DNA of 64,000 nucleotides from JACPDI01 sp035463475 (GCA_035463475.1 DATHTE010000109.1:62001-126000), one strand, 5' to 3'; shown: positions 1 to 8,538, counted from the stretch's first letter. Made by a program: numbers and translations. Notes: generated by a model from the letters alone, not told the origin.

Positions 1-814
1 CCAGCGGGTCGTGCTGCGTCTGCGGCCGGCCGTCGGCGACGGCGCGCGACGCCAGCCGGTCGGCCGAGGCGCGCACGTGCCCGCGCGGCAGCGACGGCGA
101 CTCCACCGCGACGAGCGCCTCCGCGTCACGACGGGGGAGACCGCCCCCGGCCGCCGGCGGCAGGTCGATGGCGCGATACAGCTCCACCATGCCGACGCGC
201 TGCTGCTGGATCTCAGGCGTGATGGCCGCCCGCAGCGCCTCAACGTCGCCGCCGGCGAAGGCCTCGGCGGCGAGCGCGCGCGCGATCCGGGTGGCGTGCT
301 CGACCACCTTGCGCTCGCGCTCGGCGTAGTAGTCCCCCGCGATCCGGTTCGCGGACTCCAGCACCTGGTCGATCGGCGCGCTGAACCAGCGGTCGGCGCT
401 GTTACGAATCAGCTCGCTCCCGATAATCAGGACCAGGACCGCCGGGACGATCGTCATCGCGAGCAGCGCCGCCACCAGCTTGGCGCGGAAGCGCGCAAAC
501 GGCAGCGCGCGCCGGCGCTCCACGATCAGCTTCACGATGTAGCGTGCCAGCAGGTACACCAGCACCACGACCATCGTGAGGTCGACGAACAGCAGCGCGC
601 TGAGCACGACCTCACTCAGGAAGTCGGGATAGAGCTCGGTCGACCGGTCCGCCAGCGTCACCATGGCGACCACGCCGGCGATGAGCAGGAGAATGCCGAG
701 GATGATCAGGCGCGGGTTGTCCGTGAACCGCCGCCGGGGCGCGCCGGCGCGAGCCGGCCCCCGCGCCGGTCGCGCCTTTCGAACGGACGCCGCTTCGCGG
801 ACGGACAGCGCCAT
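1..814 (-). CDS. NtrY-like sensor histidine kinase, N-terminal part (runs off window)
   Basis: Partial gene: only the first 271 codons are in the window. The protein starts with an Arg/Ala-rich cytoplasmic tail, then two membrane helices (about residues 38-57 and 67-90), a basic loop and a third helix (about 107-127). An extracytoplasmic region follows that is rich in 'AERERKVVEHATRIA'-type helices. This layout, with an 'RARFRAKLVAALL'-like segment before the sensor region, is typical of NtrY-family nitrogen or redox sensor kinases; the HAMP, PAS and kinase domains would lie beyond base 1. The ATG at 814 is 15 bases after the nrdR stop, so it is probably the last gene of a flippase-nrdR-kinase operon. 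The kinase identity is inferred from the N-terminus only. Confidence 0.7.
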   Translation of the reverse strand, partial: MALSVREAASVRKARPARGPARAGAPRRRFTDNPRLIILGILLLIAGVVAMVTLADRSTELYPDFLSEVVLSALLFVDLTMVVVLVYLLARYIVKLIVERRRALPFARFRAKLVAALLAMTIVPAVLVLIIGSELIRNSADRWFSAPIDQVLESANRIAGDYYAERERKVVEHATRIARALAAEAFAGGDVEALRAAITPEIQQQRVGMVELYRAIDLPPAAGGGLPRRDAEALVAVESPSLPRGHVRASADRLASRAVADGRPQTQHDPL

Positions 815-828
815 GGTTGGTTAAACGC

Positions 829-1287
829 TCACTTCTCCGGATTCAGCAGCTCTTTCAGCTCGTCCATGAACTCGCCGATGTCGCGGAAATGCCGGTAGAC
901 GGAGGCGAAGCGCACGTAGGCGACCTTGTCGAGCCGCTTCAGCTCTTCCATCACGAAGGCGCCGATCTCGTCGGTGGACATCTCCTTCTCCGGCCGATCC
1001 TGGAGGGTCGCCTCGACGCGGTCGGCGATCGCTTCAAGCGCCGAGACGCTCACCGGCCGTTTCTCGCACGCTTTCAGCAGCCCCGCGATGAGCTTCTGTC
1101 GCTCGAACCGCTCGCGCCGGCCGTCCTTCTTGATCACCATGTAGGGGATCTCGTCGATCCGCTCGTAGCTGGTGAACCGGCGGCCGCACTCGAGGCACTC
1201 GCGGCGCCGGCGGATCACTTCCCCTTCCTTCGACTCGCGCGAGTCCACCACCTTGTCGCCGAGATTGCCGCAGAACGGACATTTCAC
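829..1287 (-). CDS. nrdR: Transcriptional repressor NrdR
   Basis: This 152-residue protein has the full NrdR layout. A zinc ribbon lies at residues 3-34 (CPFC and CLEC pairs) and is followed by an ATP-cone domain from about residue 48 (the VIKKDGRRERF motif). NrdR senses dATP/ATP and represses ribonucleotide reductase genes through NrdR boxes. The start is GTG. Its first four bases (GTGA) overlap the stop of the upstream membrane-protein gene, which indicates translational coupling. No ribonucleotide reductase gene is in this window, so regulation must act elsewhere. Confidence 0.97.
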   Translation of the reverse strand: MKCPFCGNLGDKVVDSRESKEGEVIRRRRECLECGRRFTSYERIDEIPYMVIKKDGRRERFERQKLIAGLLKACEKRPVSVSALEAIADRVEATLQDRPEKEMSTDEIGAFVMEELKRLDKVAYVRFASVYRHFRDIGEFMDELKELLNPEK

Positions 1288-2315
1288 GATTCTGCCCCCA
1301 CGGCCGTGTTGCGCTGCGCGATGCGGCGCATGTTGCCGAACGACAACCCTTCCTGCGCCATGTAGACGATGCCGAGGAACGTCACCGGGATGAACGACAC
1401 CGCGTGCAGGACCAGCGCGGCCCCCACCGCGCGCTCCTCCGAAACGCCATAGAACCCCGTGACCGCGATCCGGAACGCCGCGTGAAACCCGCCGATCGCC
1501 CCCGGCGTCGGCACCGCAACCCCGACGACGAGCAGGCTCATCACCAGGAACGAGCCGGTATACGGGAACGTAATGTGAAACGCCCGCGCCGTGAACCAGA
1601 TTCCGCAGGCAATCGACATCCACAGCGGCACCGAGAGGGCCAGCGCGCGCACCAGCTCCACTGGCCGTCGCAGCACGCCCATCCCCTCGGCGAACCGCGC
1701 CACCAGTCGTTCGACCACCGTGACGGCGCGCGCGGGCATCCAGCGCTCCAGCCGGCGAGCCGCACGGGCGAGCCGCTCGGGATGCCCCGCGAGGACCGTC
1801 AACGCCACCAGACCGACGACCGCGGCCATCGCCGTCACGCCCGCGCCCATGCGCACCGCGGCAAAGGTCCGCGGGTCGGCCGAGGCCAGCCCGGGGTCGA
1901 AGAACAGCAGGAAGACGCTGAAAAGCAGCAGCACCGTGACCAGATCCAGCAGCCGCTCGAGCACGATGGTCGCAAACGTGGCGGTGGCGCTCAGCGACTC
2001 GCGCCGGGCGAGCACGTACGGGCGGATGAACTCGCCGGCCCGCGCCGGGAGCAGGAACGACGCCGCGAAGCCGATGACCGTGGCGCGAAACGCTGAACCA
2101 AACCGCGCGCGCCCGATCGGCCTCACGAGATACTGCCAGCGCCAGGCGCGAATCAGGTACGTCGCGAGGGTGAGCACGACCGCCGCGGCGAGCAGCCCTG
2201 CGTCGGCGCGCCGGATCTCGGTCCACACGCCCCCCAGGTCCGCGTTGCGCAGGAACAACGCAAGCAGGCCAGCCGTAAGCAGGAGGATGAGGGTCGTACG
2301 GATCCGGACTGTCAT
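1284..2315 (-). CDS. YbhN/UPF0104-type membrane protein (lysylphosphatidylglycerol-synthase TM domain family)
   Basis: An integral membrane protein of 343 residues with about eight helices. It carries features of the LPG_synthase_TM (UPF0104) family: an N-terminal 'LTLATYLIRAWRWQYLVRPIGR' type loop, a central 'GFAASFLLPARAGEFIRPYVLARRE' segment and the 'VAVPTPGAIGGFHAAF' signature near residues 250-275. Members are flippase or lipid-transport proteins of the inner membrane; the substrate cannot be read from sequence. The ATG at 2315 faces the plus-strand gene at 2406, so a divergent promoter should lie in the 90 bases between them. It is first in an operon with nrdR. Confidence 0.85.
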   Translation of the reverse strand: MTVRIRTTLILLLTAGLLALFLRNADLGGVWTEIRRADAGLLAAAVVLTLATYLIRAWRWQYLVRPIGRARFGSAFRATVIGFAASFLLPARAGEFIRPYVLARRESLSATATFATIVLERLLDLVTVLLLFSVFLLFFDPGLASADPRTFAAVRMGAGVTAMAAVVGLVALTVLAGHPERLARAARRLERWMPARAVTVVERLVARFAEGMGVLRRPVELVRALALSVPLWMSIACGIWFTARAFHITFPYTGSFLVMSLLVVGVAVPTPGAIGGFHAAFRIAVTGFYGVSEERAVGAALVLHAVSFIPVTFLGIVYMAQEGLSFGNMRRIAQRNTAVGAES

Positions 2316-2405
2316 TAATGATGGGATTACAATCGTACGCTGGAATCTTGAAGTGGCGAACGCCCGATTTCACCGAACTCTACTACAAAGATTGCCGCCA
2401 AGTCT

Positions 2406-3494
2406 ATGGGTAAACGCGAGTTAGTGCTGATCGTGGCCTTCATCTTCCTCGGGACGCTCCTCTACCAGGCCACTGCGCCCCCGGGCCCGGAAGGGGGCGG
2501 GTTCTCGTTGCGGGGCATGGTGGACCACATTCGACGCGAGGTCGGGCCCCGCCGCGAGTATCTCGCGGACGAACGCACGCAAAAGCTGCCCGTTGACGCC
2601 GCGCTGTCCGAGGTGCGCGTCGAAGGAGTCTTCTCGCTGCGCATCGAAGGGACGGACGGCACCGACGCGAGCGCCAGGGTGCAGGTGTATTCCACGGGTG
2701 TCGACGAGTCAGAAGCGCGCGCGCTCGGTCAGAAGACGACGATGAAGATCGCGCGCACGGGCGACATGATGCAGCTTGCGTTCGCGTACCCGAGGGAAGG
2801 ACGCCAGCGCGCGCTCGTGACCCTGTCGGTGCCGCGGCGGCTGCGCGTGCGCGCGTCCGGTGTGCGCGCCGAGCTGGATGTGAGAGGCGTCGCGGCGCTC
2901 GAGTTCGACAACACGCGCGGGGCGGTGTCGGTTTCATCGATCTTGGGCCTCGTGCGCGGCACCCACGTCGGCGGCGAAGTCAGCATCGAAAACGTGAAGG
3001 AAGTTCACCTGACCGCGCGCAGTTCCGAGACCACCCTCTCGAAGGTGTCGGGAAACGTGCGACTCGATCTCACCGCTGGCGCGCTCAACGCGCGCGACCT
3101 CGCGGGCGAAGTGGACATCGACGCGAACCGCGCCGACATCGAGCTCGATCGCATCGGCGGCCTGCTGCGGGCGGACCTCTCGCAGGGCAGCTTCGAGATG
3201 AACGCGCTCTCGCACGAGACGCGCGTGGACGCGCGCGGCACCGAAGTGCGAATTTCCCTCGCAAAACCGGCCCCAATCACGGCACGCACCACCGACGAGA
3301 ACATCGAAGTCCGGCTGCCGGAGCAGAACGGGTTCGCGCTCGACATCAGCGTGGACGACGGCGAGATCCGATTGCCCGAAGGCGCGCCGCAGCCGTCTGG
3401 AGACGATCGAGCGCGCCACGCGGTCGGCCCGCTCCACGGCGGTGGTCCGCAGCTGGTGTTGCGTACGACACACGCCGACGTTATCGTCCGCTGA
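2406..3494 (+). CDS. Membrane-anchored DUF4097-like beta-repeat protein
   Basis: A 362-residue protein with one N-terminal membrane helix (residues 5-20), a short linker, then a long region of repeating short beta strands. Examples are the repeated 'GxVxIENV', 'GNVRLDLTAG' and 'GEVDIDANRADIEL' units. This is the pattern of DUF4097/putative-adhesin domains, which form beta-helix or bactofilin-like folds. The function is not known; an envelope-associated role is inferred from the anchor. It stands alone, transcribed divergently from the UPF0104 gene and 92 bases before purC. Confidence 0.75.
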   Translation: MGKRELVLIVAFIFLGTLLYQATAPPGPEGGGFSLRGMVDHIRREVGPRREYLADERTQKLPVDAALSEVRVEGVFSLRIEGTDGTDASARVQVYSTGVDESEARALGQKTTMKIARTGDMMQLAFAYPREGRQRALVTLSVPRRLRVRASGVRAELDVRGVAALEFDNTRGAVSVSSILGLVRGTHVGGEVSIENVKEVHLTARSSETTLSKVSGNVRLDLTAGALNARDLAGEVDIDANRADIELDRIGGLLRADLSQGSFEMNALSHETRVDARGTEVRISLAKPAPITARTTDENIEVRLPEQNGFALDISVDDGEIRLPEGAPQPSGDDRARHAVGPLHGGGPQLVLRTTHADVIVR

Positions 3495-3586
3495 CCGTTT
3501 CGACCGCGTCAAACCTCCGCGCGCCGAACCTCCTTGACTGCCTCGCCCCCGATGGGTAGCATGGCGTTCGCTCTCATAGAGGCGTC

Positions 3587-4495
3587 GTGGTCTCGACTGC
3601 TCCGCTCATCAACACTTCCTATCCGGAACTGTCACTCTTCCGCCGCGGAAAAGTTCGCGACGTGTACGAGATCGGCAACGAGCTCCTGATCGTCGCCACC
3701 GATCGGATCTCCGCGTTCGACTACGTGCTCGCATCCGGCATTCCCGACAAGGGCAAGGTGCTCAACCAGCTCTCCGCGTTCTGGTTCGATCACCTCGCTC
3801 ACGTGGTGCCGAACCACATGATTGCGATCGACACGGACCGCTTCCCCGCCGCGGTGCGGGCGCGCGCCGCGGAGCTCAGCGGCCGCGCGATGCTCGTGCG
3901 CAGGACCGAGCCGGTGCCGATCGAGTGCGTGGCGCGCGGCTACCTGGCCGGTTCGGGCTGGAAGGAATACCGGGAGACCGGACGCGTGTGCGGCATCGCG
4001 CTCCCCTCCGGTCTCGTGGAATCCGACCGGCTGCCGGAGCCGATTTTTACCCCCGCCACGAAGGCGGAGTCCGGGCACGACATCAACATCACGCTCGACG
4101 ATGCCGCCGCGATGGTAGGCCGCCCGGTCATCGAGCGGCTGCACGACCTGACCCTGGGGCTGTACCGCCAGGGGGTCGCGCACGCGGAATCGCGGGGCAT
4201 CATCATCGCGGACACCAAGTTCGAGTTCGGCTTCGCAGGGGGCACGGGACCGGAGCACCTCATCCTCATCGACGAGGCGCTCACGCCCGACTCGTCGCGG
4301 TTCTGGCTCCGGGCGGGGTATGCGCCGGGAGCCAGCCAGCCGAGCTTCGACAAGCAGTTCGTCCGCGACTATCTCGAACACATCAAGTGGAACAAGCAGC
4401 CCCCCGTCCCGTCGCTGCCTGACGACGTCGTGCTGCGCACTCGCGAGAAGTATCTGGAGGCCTTCCGGCGGCTCGCCGGGCGGCCTCTCGCGTAA
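3587..4495 (+). CDS. purC: Phosphoribosylaminoimidazole-succinocarboxamide synthase
   Basis: SAICAR synthase joins CAIR and aspartate using ATP in purine synthesis. The 302 residues begin with the family's 'RGKVRDVYEIG' ATP-binding strand (about residues 20-30) and continue with 'TDRISAFDYVLASGIPDKGKVLN', 'ECVARGYLAGSGWKEY' and the late 'ADTKFEFGF' motif. The length fits the longer form of the enzyme rather than the roughly 240-residue E. coli form. The start is GTG at 3587. It is followed after 16 bases by a Fis-like regulator gene, and no other pur gene is nearby. Confidence 0.97.
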   Translation: MVSTAPLINTSYPELSLFRRGKVRDVYEIGNELLIVATDRISAFDYVLASGIPDKGKVLNQLSAFWFDHLAHVVPNHMIAIDTDRFPAAVRARAAELSGRAMLVRRTEPVPIECVARGYLAGSGWKEYRETGRVCGIALPSGLVESDRLPEPIFTPATKAESGHDINITLDDAAAMVGRPVIERLHDLTLGLYRQGVAHAESRGIIIADTKFEFGFAGGTGPEHLILIDEALTPDSSRFWLRAGYAPGASQPSFDKQFVRDYLEHIKWNKQPPVPSLPDDVVLRTREKYLEAFRRLAGRPLA

Positions 4496-4511
4496 GTCAG
4501 GAGCGGGGCCC

Positions 4512-4727
4512 GTGCGCGATCAACTGGAGAAGCTCGTCCAGGAAATGCTCGACCGCGGCATCCTCTACGAGGACGCGAAGCGGGAGTTCGAACGCGTGTT
4601 CATCTCCAAGGCTCTGGCCCGATCGAAGGGCAACCTGTGCCGGGCCGCCGACGTGCTCGGCCTCCACCGCAACACTATGACCCGCAAGGTCACCGAGTAC
4701 CGCATCAAGCGCAAAGGGGCGGCCTGA
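4512..4727 (+). CDS. Small Fis-type helix-turn-helix protein
   Basis: A 71-residue protein starting at GTG 4512. It has an N-terminal helix (EKLVQEMLDRGILYEDAKREFE). The C-terminal half has the Fis/NtrC-type DNA-binding helix-turn-helix, seen as 'ALARSKGNLCRAADVLGLHR' followed by 'NTMTRKVTEYRI'. It is much shorter than NtrC and lacks receiver and AAA+ domains, so it should act alone as a DNA-binding dimer. It sits 16 bases after purC and is probably cotranscribed with it. Its targets are unknown. Confidence 0.85.
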   Translation: MRDQLEKLVQEMLDRGILYEDAKREFERVFISKALARSKGNLCRAADVLGLHRNTMTRKVTEYRIKRKGAA

Positions 4728-4750
4728 CGGGCGTCAGACGTCAGGCGTCG

Positions 4751-4804
4751 GGCGTCAGGCTTCGGAACAGGGTGCAGAAGAGCTTTCCCCTGAGGCCTGA
4801 CGCC
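4751..4804. repeat. Intergenic inverted repeat between the Fis-like gene and groESL
   Basis: The arms GGCGTCAGGCTTC (4751-4763) and GAGGCCTGACGCC (4792-4804) are complementary over 13 positions with one G-U pair. An inner GGAA/TTCC pairing tightens the 28-base loop. Neighbouring partial copies (4740-4750, 4805-4813) belong to the same CCTGAAGCC-type family seen at 7027 and 54323. There is no clean T-run, so termination of the purC transcript is possible but not shown. Confidence 0.6.
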
Positions 4805-4816
4805 TGAAGCCTGTTG

Positions 4817-4843
4817 TTGGCACTTGACGCGCCCGAGTGCTGA
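4817..4843 (+). promoter_or_regulatory. Upstream degenerate CIRCE element
   Basis: The half-sites TTGGCACTT (4817-4825) and GAGTGCTGA (4835-4843) are separated by exactly nine bases. They match the CIRCE consensus TTAGCACTC-N9-GAGTGCTAA at 15 of 18 positions. The element overlaps the -35 hexamer and spacer of the groESL promoter. HrcA binding is inferred from consensus and position. Confidence 0.7.
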
Positions 4844-4851
4844 AATATAAT
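4824..4851 (+). promoter_or_regulatory. groESL promoter (housekeeping sigma type)
   Basis: A TTGACG -35 box (4824-4829) and a perfect TATAAT -10 box (4846-4851) are 16 bases apart. The -10 box touches the first base of the downstream CIRCE, so a bound HrcA repressor would cover both the promoter and the transcription start. Confidence 0.85.
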
Positions 4852-4877
4852 TAGCAGTCGGCCCCACCGAGTGCTAA
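4851..4877 (+). promoter_or_regulatory. CIRCE operator (HrcA binding site)
   Basis: TTAGCAGTC (4851-4859), nine bases, GAGTGCTAA (4869-4877): 17 of 18 consensus positions of the CIRCE inverted repeat. It lies at the expected transcription start of groESL, 80 bases before the groES start codon, where it can act as an operator and as a 5'-UTR hairpin. Confidence 0.95.
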
Positions 4878-4957
4878 CCGGCAGAGGGGCCACCTTTTTG
4901 GCGGGCTCGGAAAGCCGCACGGTTTCTATCAACAACTTTTCAGGGGGTTCAGCAGGT

Positions 4958-5269
4958 ATGGCGACCGTTGCGACACGCATGAAGGTCAGACCGCTCCACG
5001 ACCGGGTCATCGTTCAGCGCCTCGAAGAGGCGGAGCAGAAAGTCGGCGGGATCATCATCCCTGACACGGCGAAGGAGAAGCCGCAGCAGGGGCGCGTGAT
5101 CGCCGTCGGCAAGGGGCGCGTCGAGAAGGACGGCAAGGTGACGCCGCTCGACGTGAAGGAAGGGGACACCGTGCTCTTCGGCAAGTACTCCGGCCAGGAG
5201 ATCAAGCTCGAAGGCGAGGAATACCTGATCATGCGCGAGGAGGAGATCCTCGGCGTGATCGAGAAGTAG
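4958..5269 (+). CDS. groES: Co-chaperonin GroES
   Basis: The ten-kDa chaperonin that caps GroEL. The core 'MKVRPLHDRVIVQRLEE' to 'EYLIMREEEILGVIEK' aligns end to end with GroES, including the mobile loop (EQKVGGIIIPDTAKEKPQ). The ATG at 4958 is chosen because AGGGGG lies ten bases upstream; it gives 103 residues with a short MATVATR extension. The internal ATG at 4979 would give the standard 96-residue form. It is first in the groES-groEL operon under dual CIRCE control. Confidence 0.97.
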   Translation: MATVATRMKVRPLHDRVIVQRLEEAEQKVGGIIIPDTAKEKPQQGRVIAVGKGRVEKDGKVTPLDVKEGDTVLFGKYSGQEIKLEGEEYLIMREEEILGVIEK

Positions 5270-5315
5270 GGTCCGCCGTCAGGCGGACCAGGACCATCGG
5301 GAGGAATCACACAAC

Positions 5316-6938
5316 ATGGCAAAGCAGATTGTCTATGGAGAGGACTCGCGCCAGGCCATCCTGCGCGGCGTGAACAGCCTCGCCGACGCGGTGAAGGTGA
5401 CGCTGGGTCCGAAGGGACGCAACGTCGTCCTCGACAAGAAGTTTGGATCGCCCACGATCACCAAGGACGGGGTGACGGTGGCGAAGGAGATCGAGCTGAA
5501 GGACACGCTCGAGAACATGGGCGCGCAGATGGTGCGCGAAGTCGCGAGCAAGACGTCCGACATCGCGGGGGACGGCACGACCACGGCGACGGTCCTCGCC
5601 CAGGCGATCTACCGGGAAGGCGCGAAGAACGTCGCGGCCGGCGCGAACCCGATGGAGCTGAAGCGCGGCATTGAGAAGGCCGTTGAAGCGATCGTCGAGG
5701 AACTGAAGAAGCACAAGCGCGACGTCTCCGGCCAGGCGATCGCCCAGGTCGGCACGATCTCGGCGAACAGCGACGAGACTATCGGCAGGATCATCGCGGA
5801 AGCGATGGACAAGGTCGGCAAGGACGGCGTGATCACGGTCGAAGAGGCCAAGAGCATGGAGACCTCGCTCGAGGTTGTCGAGGGCATGCAGTTCGACCGC
5901 GGCTATCTCTCCCCGTACTTCGTGACCGACCCCGAGCGCATGGAAGTGGTGCTCGAGAACCCGTTCATCCTGATCCACGAGAAGAAAATCAGCTCGATGA
6001 AGGACCTCCTGCCGCTGCTCGAGCAGGTGGCCCGCGCGAGCCGGCCGCTTGTCATCGTCGCCGAGGACGTGGACGGTGAGGCGCTTGCTACGCTGGTCGT
6101 CAACAAGCTGCGCGGCACGCTCCAGGCCGCCGCGGTGAAGGCGCCCGGCTTCGGCGACCGCCGAAAGGCCATGCTCGAAGACATCGCGATCCTCACCGGC
6201 GGCAAGGCGGTCACCGAGGATCTCGGCATCAAGCTCGAGAACGTCCGCGTCGAGGATCTTGGCAAGGCCAAGAAGATCGTCATCGACAAGGACAACACGA
6301 CGATCGTCGAGGGCGCAGGCCAGCAGGGCGCGATCGAGGGGCGCGTGAAGGTGATCCGCCACCAGATCGATGAGACCACCTCGGACTACGACCGCGAGAA
6401 GCTGCAGGAGCGGCTGGCGAAGCTCGTGGGCGGCGTCGCCGTGATCAAGGTCGGCGCAGCCACCGAGACCGAGATGAAGGAGAAGAAGGCACGCGTCGAG
6501 GACGCGATGCACGCGACCAAGGCGGCCGTCGAGGAGGGCATCGTCCCCGGCGGCGGTGTGGCGCTCATTCGCGCCGCGAAGGCGCTCGAAAGCCTGAAGC
6601 TCGACGCCGATCAGAACGTCGGCGTGCAGCTGATTCGCAAGGCCGTCGAATCACCGTTGCGCTGGATCGCGCAGAACGCAGGTCAGGAAGGCTCCATCGT
6701 CGTCCAGAAGGTCAAGGAGATGAAGGCCGACGAGGGCTACAACGCGGCGACCGACAAGTACGAAGACCTGGTGCAGGCCGGCGTCATCGACCCGCTGAAG
6801 GTCGTGCGCACGGCGCTCCAGAACGCCTCGTCGATCGCGTCCCTGCTCCTCACGACCGAGGCGATGGTCTCGGAGATTCCAGAAGAGAAGAAGGAAGCTC
6901 CGGCGCCGGGCGCGGGCGGCATGGGTGGGATGTACTGA
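5316..6938 (+). CDS. groEL: Chaperonin GroEL
   Basis: A 540-residue chaperonin subunit of normal length. It shows the ATP-binding 'LGPKGRNVVLDK' and 'GDGTTTATVLAQAI' segments and the C-terminal Gly-Met tail (GGMGGMY). It folds proteins inside the GroEL-GroES cage using ATP. A GGGAGGA ribosome site lies 12 bases before the ATG. It is separated from groES by 46 bases and followed by a strong terminator at 6985, so the operon is two genes. Confidence 0.99.
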   Translation: MAKQIVYGEDSRQAILRGVNSLADAVKVTLGPKGRNVVLDKKFGSPTITKDGVTVAKEIELKDTLENMGAQMVREVASKTSDIAGDGTTTATVLAQAIYREGAKNVAAGANPMELKRGIEKAVEAIVEELKKHKRDVSGQAIAQVGTISANSDETIGRIIAEAMDKVGKDGVITVEEAKSMETSLEVVEGMQFDRGYLSPYFVTDPERMEVVLENPFILIHEKKISSMKDLLPLLEQVARASRPLVIVAEDVDGEALATLVVNKLRGTLQAAAVKAPGFGDRRKAMLEDIAILTGGKAVTEDLGIKLENVRVEDLGKAKKIVIDKDNTTIVEGAGQQGAIEGRVKVIRHQIDETTSDYDREKLQERLAKLVGGVAVIKVGAATETEMKEKKARVEDAMHATKAAVEEGIVPGGGVALIRAAKALESLKLDADQNVGVQLIRKAVESPLRWIAQNAGQEGSIVVQKVKEMKADEGYNAATDKYEDLVQAGVIDPLKVVRTALQNASSIASLLLTTEAMVSEIPEEKKEAPAPGAGGMGGMY

Positions 6939-6984
6939 CGCTTGCAATGCCGAAGGCCGAAGGCCGATGGCGTGAAAGCAAAGA

Positions 6985-7017
6985 GGGCCGGTCACCGAAA
7001 GGTGGCCGGCCCTTTTT
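6985..7017 (+). terminator. Rho-independent terminator of groESL
   Basis: A twelve-base stem GGGCCGGTCACC / GGTGGCCGGCCC (one mismatch) is closed by a GAAA loop and followed by TTTTT. It stands 46 bases after the groEL stop and before the convergent TonB-family gene. Confidence 0.93.
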
Positions 7018-7026
7018 CCTTCCTAA

Positions 7027-7053
7027 ACCCTGAAGCCCTAAGCCTGAAGCCTG
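7027..7053. repeat. Short CCTGAAGCC-type tandem repeat
   Basis: Between the groEL terminator and the convergent TonB gene the bases read as near-copies of CCTGAAGCCTAAG. The same unit recurs at 4740-4813 and 54323-54387. Confidence 0.5.
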
Positions 7054-7063
7054 TCGGGAGAGG

Positions 7064-7945
7064 CTATCGTAGCGTGAACGTCAGCTCGATCGTCACCAGC
7101 ACCGGAACCGGTTTTCCGAGCCTGGTGCCGGGGATGAACCGCCACTGCCGGACCGCCTTGATCGCTTCGTTATCCAGGCCGAAGGTGCGGTCGAGGGAGC
7201 GGGTGATGCTCACCTCGCCGACGCTGCCGTCCGGAAGCACAACGGCTTCCAGTTCGACGATCCCCTGGATCTTCGCGCGCATCGCGTCGGCGGTGTACGC
7301 CGGCTTCACCTCGCGGAGGACCCGCGGAATCTCCACGCCGCTCCCCGGCCGGTAGGCGCCGCCGCCGGTGCCGCCCCCGTAGCCTGGACCGAGCCCGCTC
7401 CCCTGGCCAGGACCGCTGCCGGTGCCGATGCCGGTACCGGCGCCGCCGCCGCTCCCGCTGCCCTGCGACCCTGTGGGCGCGGGCAGCCCCTCGATGGTCC
7501 CGGGCAGCGTTTCCAGCGCCGACGCCATTGTCTGGGCAGGGATGTTGAGGATCGGCTCCGGTTTCGGCTCTTCCTTGACGATCTCTTTTTGTGCCAGATC
7601 CGGCTTCTGCTGGACAGGAACTGTGAGTTGGTCTTTGCCGGGCGTCTGGAGCTTCTGCGGTGGCTCGGGGCTCTTGTTCCCGCCCCCACCACCGCCGCCG
7701 CCCGGCCCGGGTGTCGTCAGCCAGACGATCTGGTCGGGGTTCGTCGGCCGAAAAACCGTCGATGACGTCGACCGCGGCATCTGCGAGATGATGACGGCCA
7801 GGATGACCGCGCCGATGTGCACGAGCAGGGACGCACTCAGGGCCCCGCCCAGCCGTTTTTCACGCGGCTGAACGAAGAGCAGGTGCCGATCGGAAAGCCC
7901 GATAGGCTCCGCTGCCGCGTCCGCTTGCATCGCCACTGCAGTCAT
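7064..7945 (-). CDS. TonB-family energy-transducing protein
   Basis: A 293-residue protein with one N-terminal membrane helix (about residues 35-55, 'ALSASLLVHIGAVILAVII'). A long periplasmic linker rich in Gly, Pro, Lys and Glu follows. The C-terminal domain of about 85 residues is of TonB type ('PRVLREVKPAYTADAMRAKIQGIVELEAVVLPDGSV' to 'RQWRFIPG'). It should couple the ExbB/ExbD proton motor to outer-membrane receptors, though no exbB, exbD or receptor gene is here. The ATG at 7945 is preferred over a TTG at 7978 because GAGGG lies just before it. The Gly/Ser-only stretch at about residues 165-205 is unusually long. A stand-alone gene. Confidence 0.88.
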   Translation of the reverse strand: MTAVAMQADAAAEPIGLSDRHLLFVQPREKRLGGALSASLLVHIGAVILAVIISQMPRSTSSTVFRPTNPDQIVWLTTPGPGGGGGGGGNKSPEPPQKLQTPGKDQLTVPVQQKPDLAQKEIVKEEPKPEPILNIPAQTMASALETLPGTIEGLPAPTGSQGSGSGGGAGTGIGTGSGPGQGSGLGPGYGGGTGGGAYRPGSGVEIPRVLREVKPAYTADAMRAKIQGIVELEAVVLPDGSVGEVSITRSLDRTFGLDNEAIKAVRQWRFIPGTRLGKPVPVLVTIELTFTLR

Positions 7946-8070
7946 TCTCGCTGACCCTCGGAAGAGGCGCAACTGCAATTCGGGTACCTCCCGTCGAGTT
8001 CCCGATTTCCCAGCCCTTCGAAGCCCAGTGTCCTCTTCCGCTTACAAGGGGTGTGCGTGATTACGACGAC

Positions 8071-8529
8071 TTACACCCTCCCCGTCCAGGCGCCGATGGC
8101 GGCGTTGCCGCCGCCGTAGGCGTGGAGGGTGGCGACGGCGTCTGAGGCCCGCCCCTCGCTCGACACCCCAATCAGGATACCGCCGCGAGCGGTCAACCGC
8201 TCAAATATGACGCCATCGTGCTGCTGAAAGCCTGCCCGACCCGCCGTGGCCGCGATTCCGAGCTTCGGAAAATCGTCCGCGTTCCCGTTCAGAACAGCGA
8301 TCAAGGGGCCGTGGACGAGTGCGGAACCCAGGTTCTTCACCTCGGCGGCCTGCCCTTTCCCGCCGAAAACGCGGGCCGCGAACGCCTCGACTTCCGGGGA
8401 CGCGACAGCGATGAGCGAGAGCGCCTGGGGCGGGAAGCCATGGCGCTCCAGCGCCCCGATGCCCTTTTCGGCCGAGGCGACATCTTTGAACACTCCCACG
8501 GTAAACCGGTCGGTGGCGAGATCACGCAT
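8071..8529 (-). CDS. Hypothetical stress-protein-like protein (YflT/GSP17M-like N-terminus)
   Basis: A 152-residue soluble protein. The first 60 residues (RFTVGVFKDVASAEKGIGALERHGF...) resemble the short alpha/beta domain of general stress protein 17M/YflT. The rest has Gly-rich small-residue stretches (TARGGILIGVSSEGRASDAVATLHAYGG). It lies nine bases after a related gene (8539-9048), so the two are probably cotranscribed paralogues. Function unknown; the family assignment is from pattern only. Confidence 0.6.
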   Translation of the reverse strand: MRDLATDRFTVGVFKDVASAEKGIGALERHGFPPQALSLIAVASPEVEAFAARVFGGKGQAAEVKNLGSALVHGPLIAVLNGNADDFPKLGIAATAGRAGFQQHDGVIFERLTARGGILIGVSSEGRASDAVATLHAYGGGNAAIGAWTGRV

Positions 8530-8538
8530 AGCTGGAGG

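Noticed and set aside
829..2373. NrdR fused to an upstream open frame (514 codons)
   Set aside because: The upstream part is out of frame with the membrane protein and has no domain; the GTG at 1287 gives the standard 152-residue NrdR.
5307..6512. Long minus-strand open frame opposite groEL
   Set aside because: It mirrors the groEL codon pattern of GC-rich DNA; Leu/Asp/His/Arg-rich with no motif and no ribosome site.
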